Shown here: positions 33,439 to 45,409 of the stretch, in pieces | Numbering within the stretch: position 1 is the first letter of the stretch | Layout of the letters: each line of letters begins with the position of its first letter | Origin: Rhynchopus euleeides | Taxonomy: Eukaryota > Euglenozoa > Diplonemea > Diplonemida > Diplonemidae | Assembly: GCA_963210315.1 (NCBI GenBank) | Contig: OY723241.1 | Coordinates: 1,612,001-1,676,000 of the forward strand | Reading direction: 5' to 3' | DNA: 64,000 bases | Position numbers and translations under genes: made by a program | Notes under the pieces: generated by a model | Database searches by the model: none | Told to the model about the DNA's origin: nothing | Seen by the model: the letters and a program-made list of their open reading frames with translations, nothing else

Positions 33439-35338
33439 AACCACACACAGTTCTCAACATATGCCTCCAGAATCGCAGCCCTACCCACAGACCCACCCAC
33501 CCCCCTGCCCCCCACTCTGCCCTGCCCTCCCGCCCCGCGGAATGCCCTGCGAGGCGGGGGGGGGCAAAGTAAGATGGCGAGGTGCGTCTATGCTGTTGGG
33601 CACAGCGCCTCCAAGCAGTGGCCTGCATCACTGCCATGATGGCCTCCCACGGCTGGTGGCTCGTTGAGTTGAATTCACAGCAGAAGAATGTGCTGCTGTG
33701 GTGTGATGGGTGGTGCAGCGCCTTGCCTTCGCTCTGCGGCAGTCTCTTGTGGGGTCTCTTGGCTTCCGAGAAGAAGTGCCGAGAAGGATGCGCCCCCAGC
33801 GCCCTTCGTTGGCTCCCCAGGTTGCGATGTATCCTGTCGCATTTGCAGCCCCTCCTGAGACTGGCGGTGCTGCAAAAAAAAACAAATACTCGCCACATCA
33901 GATCACGGCCCAAGCGACATGGGGCCACCCGAATGGGCTACCGCCTGGCCACAGGATGTCAAAACAGCAACACGCAGTGAGTGGGTTGCCCCCTCGCCCT
34001 CCCCCCAAACCTGTGGCATGCTCCCCTTCACTGTGGAATATCGGGAGGCCGTTCAAACGGTTTAACACCCAGCTGTGCAGCTGTGGCAGGCTGGCGATCT
34101 CAAGAGAGGCTGCGGGGGTGGTGGTTTGTTTCATGCGGTTTGATTTGGTTTTGTTCTGGGGACGCGACATAGTAGCGGACATGGTGTGGGGGGTGGGTGT
34201 CGATATACGGGAGCCAGCAGGGTGCAGCAGCGCTGCAGTGTTAGATTCATTCTGAGCCTCCACCACCGCCCCCGGGTGTTCGTTCTTCGGACCACCACCC
34301 GAGGTGCCTGCGTGCGGTGCGTTGTGCGTGCATCTGCCCCATACCCCTGCCACCACCGCTCGGGTGATGGGGCCCGTGTTGTGGATTGGAAAATCACACC
34401 CCGCGTGGGTCCAGCAGCCGGGGAATCCAGGCCGTGCTGTTGATGTGGTTCTTTTGAATGTGAGGGGGTGGGGGGGGGGGGGGTGGTGGGGGCGGTGTGT
34501 GTGTGTTGGCAGCCCGCGTCATCAGTTCAGGGTAGTCCCTTGCCTCGGGCCTTTCGTTGCGGCACCTTGATTGCTGCGACTGGCCCCATTACTTTAGAAC
34601 GACATTTTTTTTAAAACCCCCCAGTGTCACGCCTATTTTATTGGGGGGGTGGGGGTGGGGGTGGTGGCAGAGGTCTTGCTTCCCTGCGCTTTCTGAACGA
34701 AGTCGCAAGGTGGCTCAGGGAAAGGTTGTACGGCGGTAGTAACTAACGGGATTGCCTCCTGAATGCCACTTCACGGTGCCTCTGGCACTCGGGACAGTGC
34801 TGAGGTGGGGTGGTTTGCTTGCCTGACAGCGCAAACGGGTGTGATGCCTTGCTTCAAAAAGTATTCTGCGTGGCTCTCGTAACGGAGAGGTGGTGTTGGG
34901 GGCCCAATAGAGCTGCCTGAGATTTGCTGCCTCTCTCTTCTGCGGGCGAGCCCTATTCCTTCCAGGTCGGTGTTGGGGGAAAAACCCGACGAAGCAACAG
35001 ACGTTTCCCTTTTGGATGGCATGCTGTGTCTCCGTCTGGCAGGCTATTGCTGTGTGGCGGGGCCAGCAGATATCTCCCCCCACCAGCAGCACGCAGGTGC
35101 AGTGCAGCTGCTGTCGGGGGGGGGGGGGTATAGCAGGCTCTGCACAATACAGTGGGGCGCTCTCTAGGGACCACAGCTTCGGTACAACGAAAGAATGAAA
35201 GAAAAATAATCAAAAAAAGAGAGGACGCGCTCCCCCACCCTCCTCTTTGCCCCCACACCCCACCCACCCCTGTATCGCTGCGCCTGCGGGATTGAGTGAG
35301 TTGGAACCCCACACACCCCACCATCCCAACGGCGTCAC
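33439..35338. other. Intergenic
   Basis: About 1.9 kb without a recognised gene. It contains G runs at about 34464-34482 and 35106-35118 and a CA-rich tract (35310-35360) at the leader of the antiporter gene. Confidence 0.5.
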
Positions 35339-38022
35339 ACACCCACACACCCACACACCCAGGAACTGTCTCGGAGGGTTGTGCGTTGCTATTCAAGGGA
35401 GGAGGGGGGCGAGAGCTGGGGGCACCGCCCTCCCTCCCCACTCCAACCTTGAACCCCCCCTCCCCCGCCCTCCCCCCCTCCGCAACAATGCGACTGGCGG
35501 GCGGGCTTCCCGCAGCCATGCCGGCCGCGCTGCTGCTGCTGCTCGGACCTGCCGGGTCAGCGGCAAGCTCGGCGGCTGAAAACGAGCCCGTCTTCCTCGA
35601 CCACTCCTCACACGCACGCTACGTGACGTACAACGTGGAAGATGTGAACGACCCACTTCTCTTCTTCTTCCTCACGCTGCTGCTGGGCGCTGCTGTCAAG
35701 CTGCTGCTGGTCCGCCTGCCGCAGCACTGGCCGAAGCTACCCTACACAGTGCTCCTCTTCATCATCGGACTGGTCCTGGGCGCCATGTCGGAGGACAAAC
35801 GCCTCGGCACCCTGGGCGACGCCACCGGGGCGATGGCAGCCATGGACCCCCACCTGGTGCTGTTCGCCTTCCTCCCGCCTTTGCTTTTCGAGTCGGCGTT
35901 CGGCATGACGTCGCACGTCTTCAACAAATGCTTCCCCCAGGCCATCCTCCTTGCAGGGCCTGGCGTGCTGGTCGCGACAGGTCTCACGGGTGTGCTGTGC
36001 CAGTCTATCTTCACGACATACAACTGGCCCTGGTCCCTCGCCTTCATGTTCGGTGCGATGGTGAGCGCGACGGATCCCGTGGCAGTCGTGTCCCTGCTGA
36101 TGGAGCTCAATGCGGCGAAGCCGCTCTCGACTGTGATCGAGGCGGAGTCTCTGATGAACGACGGGTCCGCCTTCGTGGTGTTCCTCATCATGCTCGACTT
36201 CGCCACGGGGAACCCCCTCACGGCATCCGAGGTGGTGGAGGCGTCGTTCCGCATGGCCCTCGGAGGCCCCGCCCTGGGGCTTGCCTTCGGCATCGGGTTC
36301 GACAACCTGCTGTTCCGGTTCTGCGTCAACGACCCTATTGTGGAGATCGCGCTGACCATCGCCTCGGCTTACCTCTCCTTCTGGACAGCGGAGTCCACAT
36401 CCTTCAAGACGTCAGGCGTCCTGACGGTCGTCACCCTCGGTGTCTACATGGGTGGGTATGGGAAGCGCAGCATCTCCCCCGAGATCCACGAGTTCATGCA
36501 CCACGTGTGGGGGTTCCTGTCGTACACCGCCAACACAGTCCTGTTCGTGCTGTCGGGTGCCTTCACCTACAGCCTGGTGTCGGACAGCACCATCGGGTGG
36601 GAGGACTGGGGCTACCTCGGGGTGCTCTACCTGATGGTGCACGTCACGCGTGGGCTGACCATCATCCTTCTGTGGCCTGCCTTGTCCCACGTTGGGTACG
36701 GCATGTCGGTGCCGCGTGGCATCATCGTGTGGTACGGCGGGCTGCGTGGTGCTGTGGGTCTCATCCTGGCTCTGCTTGTCTCCCACGAAGAGTCGATTCC
36801 CGAAGCGGATCGCATCCGGATTCAGTTTCTGACAGCAGGCCTTGTTGCCCTGACCATCGCCGTCAACGGGACGACTGCCGGGTACCTCTACACAAAGCTG
36901 GGGCTTGCAGAGAGCACGAAGGGCCACCGCACCACCCTCAAGCTTTCTGTTGACTACGTCGAGACGACGAGTGACAAGCTGGCGGATGAGATGAAGTCCT
37001 GCAACTTCTGGGGACACGTGGTGCAGGAGGACATCTCGAAGGAGTATGCGGTGCTGACACAGTACAGGCCTCACCGTGTGAAGCTGGATGGGCGCCCCCC
37101 CGTGGAGTACTGCACCCCCGTCGAGATGATGAAGCACTGCGTCGTCGAGTGGTTCAACTCGCAGCCGGACAACGTGGGGAGGCGGGTTGCCCGTGTGTCG
37201 CACATCAACCCCATCGGGCCCAGCGAGTTTGACGCCCAGTTCCGCCACGTCCCCGACTGTGCAGGGCGGTGGCCACCCCCTATCCAATACAACCTGAAGG
37301 AGAGCGAGCAGGGGAAGGACGAGAGCCTTCGCTTCACGCTGAACTCAAACCCGCAGTCGAAGGAGGACTTCGAGAAGGCGAAGGTCATCTCAGCACGCCC
37401 CATCGAGACCCGCCCCCACAACGTCTACGGGAAGAAGGGGCGCCTCGTCAGGAGGAAGTTCGACTGGTATCCCGACTTCAGCCACACGCTGTCGAAGCAC
37501 AAGCCGTCCCTCCTGCAGAAGATCTTCTCGGAACACCACGAGACGCAGGAGCGCCCCCTCCTTCACGATGTCCGTGAGGACCTGCGACGTATCATCATCG
37601 TGTCGGTGAAGCAGCGCTACGAGGAGTGGCGTGAGAAGCGCATCATCTGCCAGGAGTCCTACGGAACCCTCGAGGAGGCAACGCTCTTTGTGGAGGACGA
37701 GGACCTTCTGTGGGTGTCCAAGAAGGACCAGTTCCTGGTGCTGCGCGGGAGGTACGACCTGAAGGCTGAGTTCGACCGTGTCCTGGAGGCTGTCGGGGTC
37801 TACCCAGGCGGTGCCCTTGCGATTGCCATGCATGAGCCGGAGGAGCACCCGCCGATGGAGGGTGAGTCGGACGGGGAGAGGTATTGGTCCTCGCGGCAGG
37901 ACCTTGCAGGAAGGGGGTTGAAGCGTGTGATGTCGCTGCTGTCGTGCTTCCTCGACACGGATGCCTTTACCAACGCCTACCTTCACAAGAGGCTGCGGCT
38001 GGCGATACACAGTCTTATGTTT
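35339..38022 (+). repeat. Duplicated segment, left copy (partner 42726-45409)
   Basis: These 2684 bp recur at 42726-45409 at a constant offset of 7387. I found no difference wherever I compared them. The left limit is in the CA-rich leader, just before an acceptor-like CACCCAG. The right limit is after CTTATGTTT in the coding region, exactly where the retroelement begins. Confidence 0.92.
35488..38022 (+). pseudogene. 5' fragment of the SOS1-like antiporter gene, cut by a retroelement
   Basis: This is the first 845 codons of the antiporter described at 42875-48697, with the same ATG and signal peptide (MRLAGGLPAAMPAALLLLL). The full transport domain (about residues 50-465) and part of the cytosolic region are kept. 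The copy stops at the left end of the VIPER-like element (38023), so the later cytosolic part and both NADAR domains are absent. The open frame runs on into the element's leader, so a transcript could give a truncated antiporter with a foreign tail. Whether it is expressed is unknown. Confidence 0.9.
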
Positions 38023-38112
38023 GCTATAACCTGCTCAGGTCACGGTAAAAAAGACTGTTGGCAGCGCACGTATGGACACCCATACACGCACAGGTGCGCA
38101 CAAACAAACAAA
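38023..38112 (+). repeat. Left terminal direct repeat of VIPER-like copy 1
   Basis: This is identical to 42637-42726 over 90 bp. It contains GACTGTTGGCAGCGCACG and ends GCGCACAAACAAACAAA. Both motifs recur in the other retroelement leaders of the window. Confidence 0.9.
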
Positions 38113-38169
38113 AAGATCCGCTTGTGCAACACATTTTCCCCCTCACACACACACACCCGCACTCACACC

Positions 38170-39203
38170 ATGGCTGCCCCAAGGACTGCCGAGCGCTTCA
38201 GAGTGCGCGACATCGATGTAGACAACCTGATGCCTCTCCAATTGGTGAACGGGTACGAGCCGGTGGCACCTAAGGAAGGGTGCGCGTTCCCCGAATGCAC
38301 CACCGCCCATGATGGGCCGGTTGCAGGGAACTGTGCGGTGTGTGGCCTCGGGAGTACACCTGTATGGAACAGCTCCTCCCGGAAGGAACGCTGCGGGCGT
38401 TCCAGGTGGCCAGGGAGGACGGGAGGCGTGTGTGCCCCGTCTGCTCTTGGATCCATGAGGGGTCCAAGAGCGAGCCCCGCCCGGAGGCGGGGCTCCTCCC
38501 ACCAGTGACTGTGCACCCTGATGGTGCCGGCCACAATACTGAGGGATGGGGTAACCTGGAGTTCCTGGATGATATGGACTCCCAGAGGCTGAAGGAAGTG
38601 ATCCTCCTCATGGTGAGGAAGGTGAACAACCTGGAGGCTGAGCTGCGCCGGGACAGGGCCAGCCGTGATGTGGGTGCCATAGACATCCAGCGGGTCGCCA
38701 CGTGGACGACTGCTGTGCAGAGCGACGCCGGCCGGATGATGCTGCGCTCCAAGTGTGCGGTGTCGTTCAACGAGTCGGGCCTGCAGAATGGCGACCCCAA
38801 CGCTTTCCATGTGCGGGAAGGCCTCACGGCATTCGACAACCTGGATTTGGGATTCAGGATGTGCCGGGACGGGGCGGCCCCAGACAGCACGGCCATGGAG
38901 CTGTTGCATAAAAATGTAGTGACCCTCCAAGCCATCAAACTGGGTGCGCTCGGTTTGGGGGCTAGGAGGCACTACGAGGACAAGGCCAAGCGCATGGCTT
39001 GGACCAAGTTCTCTGCGGAATGGCAGATTCGAATTGAAGGAGACGCACGGGCAGTCGCAGCGAACGACCTGAAGGCAAAGGAGGCAAAGGAGGCGAAGCC
39101 TGCACCCCCGCCGCCCCACCATCAACACCGCAGCAACCCCTACCCGCAGAGGCGCCCCATCCAGCTGTTCAACAACAGGGGCCCTCGGCAGGCGGGAAAG
39201 TGA
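38170..39203 (+). pseudogene. gag-like region of VIPER-like copy 1
   Basis: The N-terminal part has a Cys-rich pattern (CAFPEC ... CAVCG, then CPVCSW further on) shared with the gag of copy 2 and with the 52-kb fragment. The C-terminal part is helical and basic, ending in a Pro/His-rich tail. This region carries about one break and is treated as a fossil. Confidence 0.7.
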
Positions 39204-39291
39204 CAGCCGCCTGTGCCTCCCTCCTTGTTCCTCCCTCCCCTCCCCTCAACCCCTCCCCCCACCCCCCCAACTCCATCCCCCCGCCCCGTGC

Positions 39292-40230
39292 ATGACTCCA
39301 ATCCTGGCAAACCCTCCCCCCCCTCCCCCTGTGTACGAGCAGTGGCGGCCGGTCTTCGACCGTATCAAGTCGCGAAAGAAAGAAGGGATCGAACCGGACG
39401 CGATCGAGGATCTGAAGGACCTGACGTTGAAGAGGATACGCAGCGCATACGCCTCCCCTCAGCCTTTCCTCTCGGTGCTGAAGAGGGCGGATGCCTTTCG
39501 GAGCACCCTTCAGGCCCACGATCCCACCATTGGCAACGACATGGCGTATCTGATGTGGGTGGAATGGAAGATGCAACAGGGCCACTTCCAGGCCTCGTCA
39601 GCAAATCAAGCAATTACGTTCTACAGAATGGCACGGGTGGGTCAGGTGTCGGCGTACACGAAGGACCTGAGCCCCCTGTTCAAAGAGTTCGACCGGCTGG
39701 AGGCCAAGCGGGCAGCGACACCCCCGGTGGCTACCATCCTCAGTGCAGCGAGGTCGGGCCAGACAGTCGATCATCACGCCCTGCTGCTTCAGGTCAGTAT
39801 CGGTGCACGGTTTGTGGACCTGGTCCGGCTTCGGGCGAAGCATGTGCGGGTGCAGGGGGAGAGGATCGTGATCACCCTGGCGGGCGGCAAGACAGATCGC
39901 AAGTCCCTCGGACAAACACTGAGCTTTCCCCGATCGGCGGAGGTGGCGAGCAGTCTCCTCAACAGGGTGGGAAGCACGACCCCCGAGGGCTACGTGTTCC
40001 CCGAGTTGGAGTACCGGACATACCTCAGCTTTACGAAGACCCACCTCGGGGTGACGCCCCACCTCGTACGACACGCCACCCTCTCCCACACGGCAGAGAT
40101 AGCAGGAGAACAGGCAGCCCAGGCCCTGGGCCGCCATCGCAACGTGGAGACAACCCGGCAGTACACGGATCGAACCACGTGGGGCTCAACGGTGGTGTCA
40201 GCGGGGGCGACGGAGTGGCTGTCACGCTGA
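39292..40230 (+). CDS. Tyrosine recombinase of VIPER-like copy 1
   Basis: The 312-residue frame looks whole. The catalytic signature is in order: Arg in GARFVDLVRLR (about 183), Lys in GGKTDRK (about 205), HxxR in HLVRHATL (about 258), His in ALGRHRNVE (about 282) and the Tyr nucleophile in TRQYTDR (about 291). It would insert a circular cDNA copy by strand exchange without target duplication. Confidence 0.9.
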   Translation: MTPILANPPPPPPVYEQWRPVFDRIKSRKKEGIEPDAIEDLKDLTLKRIRSAYASPQPFLSVLKRADAFRSTLQAHDPTIGNDMAYLMWVEWKMQQGHFQASSANQAITFYRMARVGQVSAYTKDLSPLFKEFDRLEAKRAATPPVATILSAARSGQTVDHHALLLQVSIGARFVDLVRLRAKHVRVQGERIVITLAGGKTDRKSLGQTLSFPRSAEVASSLLNRVGSTTPEGYVFPELEYRTYLSFTKTHLGVTPHLVRHATLSHTAEIAGEQAAQALGRHRNVETTRQYTDRTTWGSTVVSAGATEWLSR

Positions 40231-41969
40231 CCCGGCTGCTCCGGGGGTACGACTATGCGGCGGCCTGGTTTGATTCGACTAGCGGCACGCGCGCTCCAAA
40301 AGCATGTTATGATGGCCAGATCAGCCCTGCACCCTCGGACCCCATCGATACCTCGACCCTCCTCGCTGACTTCCCCGAACTAGCCCGACACTTCCGATGT
40401 ATCTCCCCAGACTTTCTGAAGCAGCATGCAACGGAACAGAGTGGTAGGATGCGGGGCCCCACGAACGCACTCCTCACGCCCCTGGTGCCGGACCTTCTGA
40501 ACGGGCACATCGCCGAACCAGCGCCTCGACAGGATTCTAAAGCCTCACCGAGGCCCCTCTACTCGGGGGCATTCACCGTCGCAAAGAAGCGGGTGGGTTT
40601 CCTGCGCTTTATCCTGAGTTGCAAGCAGCTGAACCTGTGTCTGGCGTCTGTGTCCCTGCCTCCGTGCCACCTCCCGTCCTACGCCGAGATCATCGACACC
40701 ATGATGCGCAACACCCTTTTCTGCGACTTTGACTTTGCCAATTTTTTTTTCCAGCTGGAGCTCCCTGCTGAGTCACGACGGTTCTTCTCCTTCAGGGCGG
40801 GAAACAAGGTTTTGCGCATGCGTCGCCTGGCCATGGGCTACACGGGCAGTCCCCAACTAGCACAGGCAACATCGGTAACGCTGGCGGGGGCTGCTGCGGG
40901 TGGGGTGGACCACATCACATGGGTAGACAACGTGCTGTTCGCCTCCACATCTGCGGCGCTGTTGCAACGAGCTGCGGAGTCGTTCCGGGCCCTGTGGGGG
41001 CGGTATCGGGTGATCATCGGCGACACTACCCCAATACGCAGTCGGGGGGAATTCCTCGGCATGGAGCTTGACCTGCGGGACAAATGCTGGAGACTGGCCC
41101 CTGCGTGGGTCGAGAAGGTGCGTGATGCTGCCCGCGAACTGGATGTGGAGGGTCACCTCCCAATGCGGCTGTGGTGGCGGCTGTGCGGCTGCCTGGTCTG
41201 GAGGGCACATGTACTCAAACTCCGGTTGGCGCACCTCACAACGATCCTTCGTTGGATGTCTGACACGGCGAGAGCCGGGCGAGCAGAGACGGGCGAGATG
41301 ACCGGCGGTTTCTGGGATGCTCCGGTGCTCCTCCCTATCGAATGCAGGCAAGTCATGAGGACCGAGCTGGCAACGCTTGAGCTGAACGAGTGGCGGATGT
41401 GGCAGCCCCCTCTGACCAGGCAGGTCGCAGTTTTTTCGGATGCCAGCAGCTCCGGGTGGGGATGTGTGGTCGACAATCATGGTTTCTACGGGCCGTTCCC
41501 GCCTGATGTGGCCGGCCTCCCCATATATCACAAGGAACTGCACGCTGCAGCACGTTTGGCCGGCTTCTGTGTCAGATGGCTGGAGACGCCATGCCACATT
41601 GTGCTTTTCATCGACAACACCGCTGTCGTTCAGGGAGTGAACGCGGGCTACTCTTTAGATGGCTGGGCAGGAAAAGTGATCGGGCAGATCGTCTCCACAT
41701 TGAGCAATGCGGGATGCTCCTTCGCCGCGAGATATGTACATACGTCGTTGAACCCTGCGGATCGGTTCTCCCGGTTCCCCCGGGGGGAGATGGGATGCCG
41801 CGTGCCCCTGAGAAGCACGGTGCCTACGGACCCAAGCGAAGTGCAGACGCTGCCACCGACCGGGGGTGCCCCGACTGCCTGCGGGGACCAGAGGAAACGC
41901 AAGTCCGGAACGATGCCTCCTGATGGGGCTCTTCCACTGGAGAAACGGCGTGCTGTCGGATCGGGGTGA
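40231..41969 (+). CDS. Reverse transcriptase-RNase H of VIPER-like copy 1
   Basis: The frame is open across the whole region. The RT fingers-palm include FILSCKQLN, FCDFDFANFFFQL and RRLAMGYTGSPQLAQA. The RNase H part shows the acidic series SDASSSGWG, KELHAAARL, DNTAVVQG and LNPADR, followed by a Ser/Pro-rich tail. The frame also runs open upstream over the recombinase gene, so the true start cannot be fixed. Confidence 0.88.
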
Positions 41970-42636
41970 GTCTCCCTGAGGGGTTCTCCCGTTTAGCGTG
42001 ATGGGTCGTCGGTGCACGGGTGCAGCCCCATGAGGGGGTCTCCCGCCAAGCGGTTGAGTTGCTGTTGGTCCCTGAGTGATGCCTCCTGAAGGGCTCCTCC
42101 AAACGCTGCAAGGATGCCGGCTCCTTGAGAAGACAGCCACGCCACACCGCAGGGTGTGCCGGTCGATGCGATGCGATGCCCCTGATGGGCCTGGCACCAC
42201 AGTGGAGTCTCCGGGGGGCTTGCCCTGGTACTCCGGGCAACGCAACACGGTGAAGGTGTCGAATTTCGCGGCCCTTTGTTTTCCTGCTGCGTTTATAAAA
42301 GCCGATGTTCGGCTGAGGACTCTCTCCTCCGCCCCTCGGAGACCCCGATTAGGAACCTCGTGCCAGGCGTTACAGCCCCAGCGCACTCTCCCATGGAAGG
42401 GAGCCGGTGCAACATAGTATTCCCCCGTCCCCCCTCCCAGATTCCCCTGACAGGACCGGTTATAATGCTGCTGATCAGCCTACCGGGAGAGTAATAACAG
42501 AGTGACAAGAAACGAGGCCGCAGTGTGTACGGCTGAGAAACGGGCCAGAGCAAACGGCAAGGGAGGCAGGGGGGGGGTGGGGGGGGGCTCAATAGTGGGC
42601 CGCTTGTGCACACGAAGCAGACACCAGGTCTTTTTT

Positions 42637-42726
42637 GCTATAACCTGCTCAGGTCACGGTAAAAAAGACTGTTGGCAGCGCACGTATGGACACCCATACA
42701 CGCACAGGTGCGCACAAACAAACAAA
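42637..42726 (+). repeat. Right terminal direct repeat of VIPER-like copy 1
   Basis: This is identical to 38023-38112. The element tail before it ends in a T run (TCTTTTTT). The antiporter leader follows at once. Confidence 0.9.
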
Positions 42727-45409
42727 CACCCACACACCCACACACCCAGGAACTGTCTCGGAGGGTTGTGCGTTGCTATTCAAGGGAGGAGGGGGGCGAG
42801 AGCTGGGGGCACCGCCCTCCCTCCCCACTCCAACCTTGAACCCCCCCTCCCCCGCCCTCCCCCCCTCCGCAACAATGCGACTGGCGGGCGGGCTTCCCGC
42901 AGCCATGCCGGCCGCGCTGCTGCTGCTGCTCGGACCTGCCGGGTCAGCGGCAAGCTCGGCGGCTGAAAACGAGCCCGTCTTCCTCGACCACTCCTCACAC
43001 GCACGCTACGTGACGTACAACGTGGAAGATGTGAACGACCCACTTCTCTTCTTCTTCCTCACGCTGCTGCTGGGCGCTGCTGTCAAGCTGCTGCTGGTCC
43101 GCCTGCCGCAGCACTGGCCGAAGCTACCCTACACAGTGCTCCTCTTCATCATCGGACTGGTCCTGGGCGCCATGTCGGAGGACAAACGCCTCGGCACCCT
43201 GGGCGACGCCACCGGGGCGATGGCAGCCATGGACCCCCACCTGGTGCTGTTCGCCTTCCTCCCGCCTTTGCTTTTCGAGTCGGCGTTCGGCATGACGTCG
43301 CACGTCTTCAACAAATGCTTCCCCCAGGCCATCCTCCTTGCAGGGCCTGGCGTGCTGGTCGCGACAGGTCTCACGGGTGTGCTGTGCCAGTCTATCTTCA
43401 CGACATACAACTGGCCCTGGTCCCTCGCCTTCATGTTCGGTGCGATGGTGAGCGCGACGGATCCCGTGGCAGTCGTGTCCCTGCTGATGGAGCTCAATGC
43501 GGCGAAGCCGCTCTCGACTGTGATCGAGGCGGAGTCTCTGATGAACGACGGGTCCGCCTTCGTGGTGTTCCTCATCATGCTCGACTTCGCCACGGGGAAC
43601 CCCCTCACGGCATCCGAGGTGGTGGAGGCGTCGTTCCGCATGGCCCTCGGAGGCCCCGCCCTGGGGCTTGCCTTCGGCATCGGGTTCGACAACCTGCTGT
43701 TCCGGTTCTGCGTCAACGACCCTATTGTGGAGATCGCGCTGACCATCGCCTCGGCTTACCTCTCCTTCTGGACAGCGGAGTCCACATCCTTCAAGACGTC
43801 AGGCGTCCTGACGGTCGTCACCCTCGGTGTCTACATGGGTGGGTATGGGAAGCGCAGCATCTCCCCCGAGATCCACGAGTTCATGCACCACGTGTGGGGG
43901 TTCCTGTCGTACACCGCCAACACAGTCCTGTTCGTGCTGTCGGGTGCCTTCACCTACAGCCTGGTGTCGGACAGCACCATCGGGTGGGAGGACTGGGGCT
44001 ACCTCGGGGTGCTCTACCTGATGGTGCACGTCACGCGTGGGCTGACCATCATCCTTCTGTGGCCTGCCTTGTCCCACGTTGGGTACGGCATGTCGGTGCC
44101 GCGTGGCATCATCGTGTGGTACGGCGGGCTGCGTGGTGCTGTGGGTCTCATCCTGGCTCTGCTTGTCTCCCACGAAGAGTCGATTCCCGAAGCGGATCGC
44201 ATCCGGATTCAGTTTCTGACAGCAGGCCTTGTTGCCCTGACCATCGCCGTCAACGGGACGACTGCCGGGTACCTCTACACAAAGCTGGGGCTTGCAGAGA
44301 GCACGAAGGGCCACCGCACCACCCTCAAGCTTTCTGTTGACTACGTCGAGACGACGAGTGACAAGCTGGCGGATGAGATGAAGTCCTGCAACTTCTGGGG
44401 ACACGTGGTGCAGGAGGACATCTCGAAGGAGTATGCGGTGCTGACACAGTACAGGCCTCACCGTGTGAAGCTGGATGGGCGCCCCCCCGTGGAGTACTGC
44501 ACCCCCGTCGAGATGATGAAGCACTGCGTCGTCGAGTGGTTCAACTCGCAGCCGGACAACGTGGGGAGGCGGGTTGCCCGTGTGTCGCACATCAACCCCA
44601 TCGGGCCCAGCGAGTTTGACGCCCAGTTCCGCCACGTCCCCGACTGTGCAGGGCGGTGGCCACCCCCTATCCAATACAACCTGAAGGAGAGCGAGCAGGG
44701 GAAGGACGAGAGCCTTCGCTTCACGCTGAACTCAAACCCGCAGTCGAAGGAGGACTTCGAGAAGGCGAAGGTCATCTCAGCACGCCCCATCGAGACCCGC
44801 CCCCACAACGTCTACGGGAAGAAGGGGCGCCTCGTCAGGAGGAAGTTCGACTGGTATCCCGACTTCAGCCACACGCTGTCGAAGCACAAGCCGTCCCTCC
44901 TGCAGAAGATCTTCTCGGAACACCACGAGACGCAGGAGCGCCCCCTCCTTCACGATGTCCGTGAGGACCTGCGACGTATCATCATCGTGTCGGTGAAGCA
45001 GCGCTACGAGGAGTGGCGTGAGAAGCGCATCATCTGCCAGGAGTCCTACGGAACCCTCGAGGAGGCAACGCTCTTTGTGGAGGACGAGGACCTTCTGTGG
45101 GTGTCCAAGAAGGACCAGTTCCTGGTGCTGCGCGGGAGGTACGACCTGAAGGCTGAGTTCGACCGTGTCCTGGAGGCTGTCGGGGTCTACCCAGGCGGTG
45201 CCCTTGCGATTGCCATGCATGAGCCGGAGGAGCACCCGCCGATGGAGGGTGAGTCGGACGGGGAGAGGTATTGGTCCTCGCGGCAGGACCTTGCAGGAAG
45301 GGGGTTGAAGCGTGTGATGTCGCTGCTGTCGTGCTTCCTCGACACGGATGCCTTTACCAACGCCTACCTTCACAAGAGGCTGCGGCTGGCGATACACAGT
45401 CTTATGTTT
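42726..45409 (+). repeat. Duplicated segment, right copy
   Basis: This is the partner of 35339-38022 and continues without a break into the rest of the antiporter gene. Confidence 0.92.

Larger units (their letters stand above)
38023..42726 (+). mobile_element. VIPER-like tyrosine-recombinase retroelement, copy 1
   Basis: The element is 4704 bp, bounded by identical 90-bp direct repeats (38023-38112 and 42637-42726). The parts in order are a leader, a gag-like region (38170-39203), a tyrosine recombinase (39292-40230), RT-RNase H (about 40231-41969) and a non-coding tail. This order is that of VIPER rather than DIRS or Ngaro, where the recombinase comes last. No target duplication is seen, as expected for recombinase-driven insertion. 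The copy is nearly whole, with about one break, in the gag part. Identical ends suggest it is young. The left flank is an antiporter exon and the right flank is the antiporter leader, which is explained in the findings. Confidence 0.88.

Noticed and set aside
35296-38508. A 1070-residue antiporter-gag fusion protein as a real gene
   Set aside because: The frame merely runs from a truncated host gene into an inserted element. The intact gene lies downstream.
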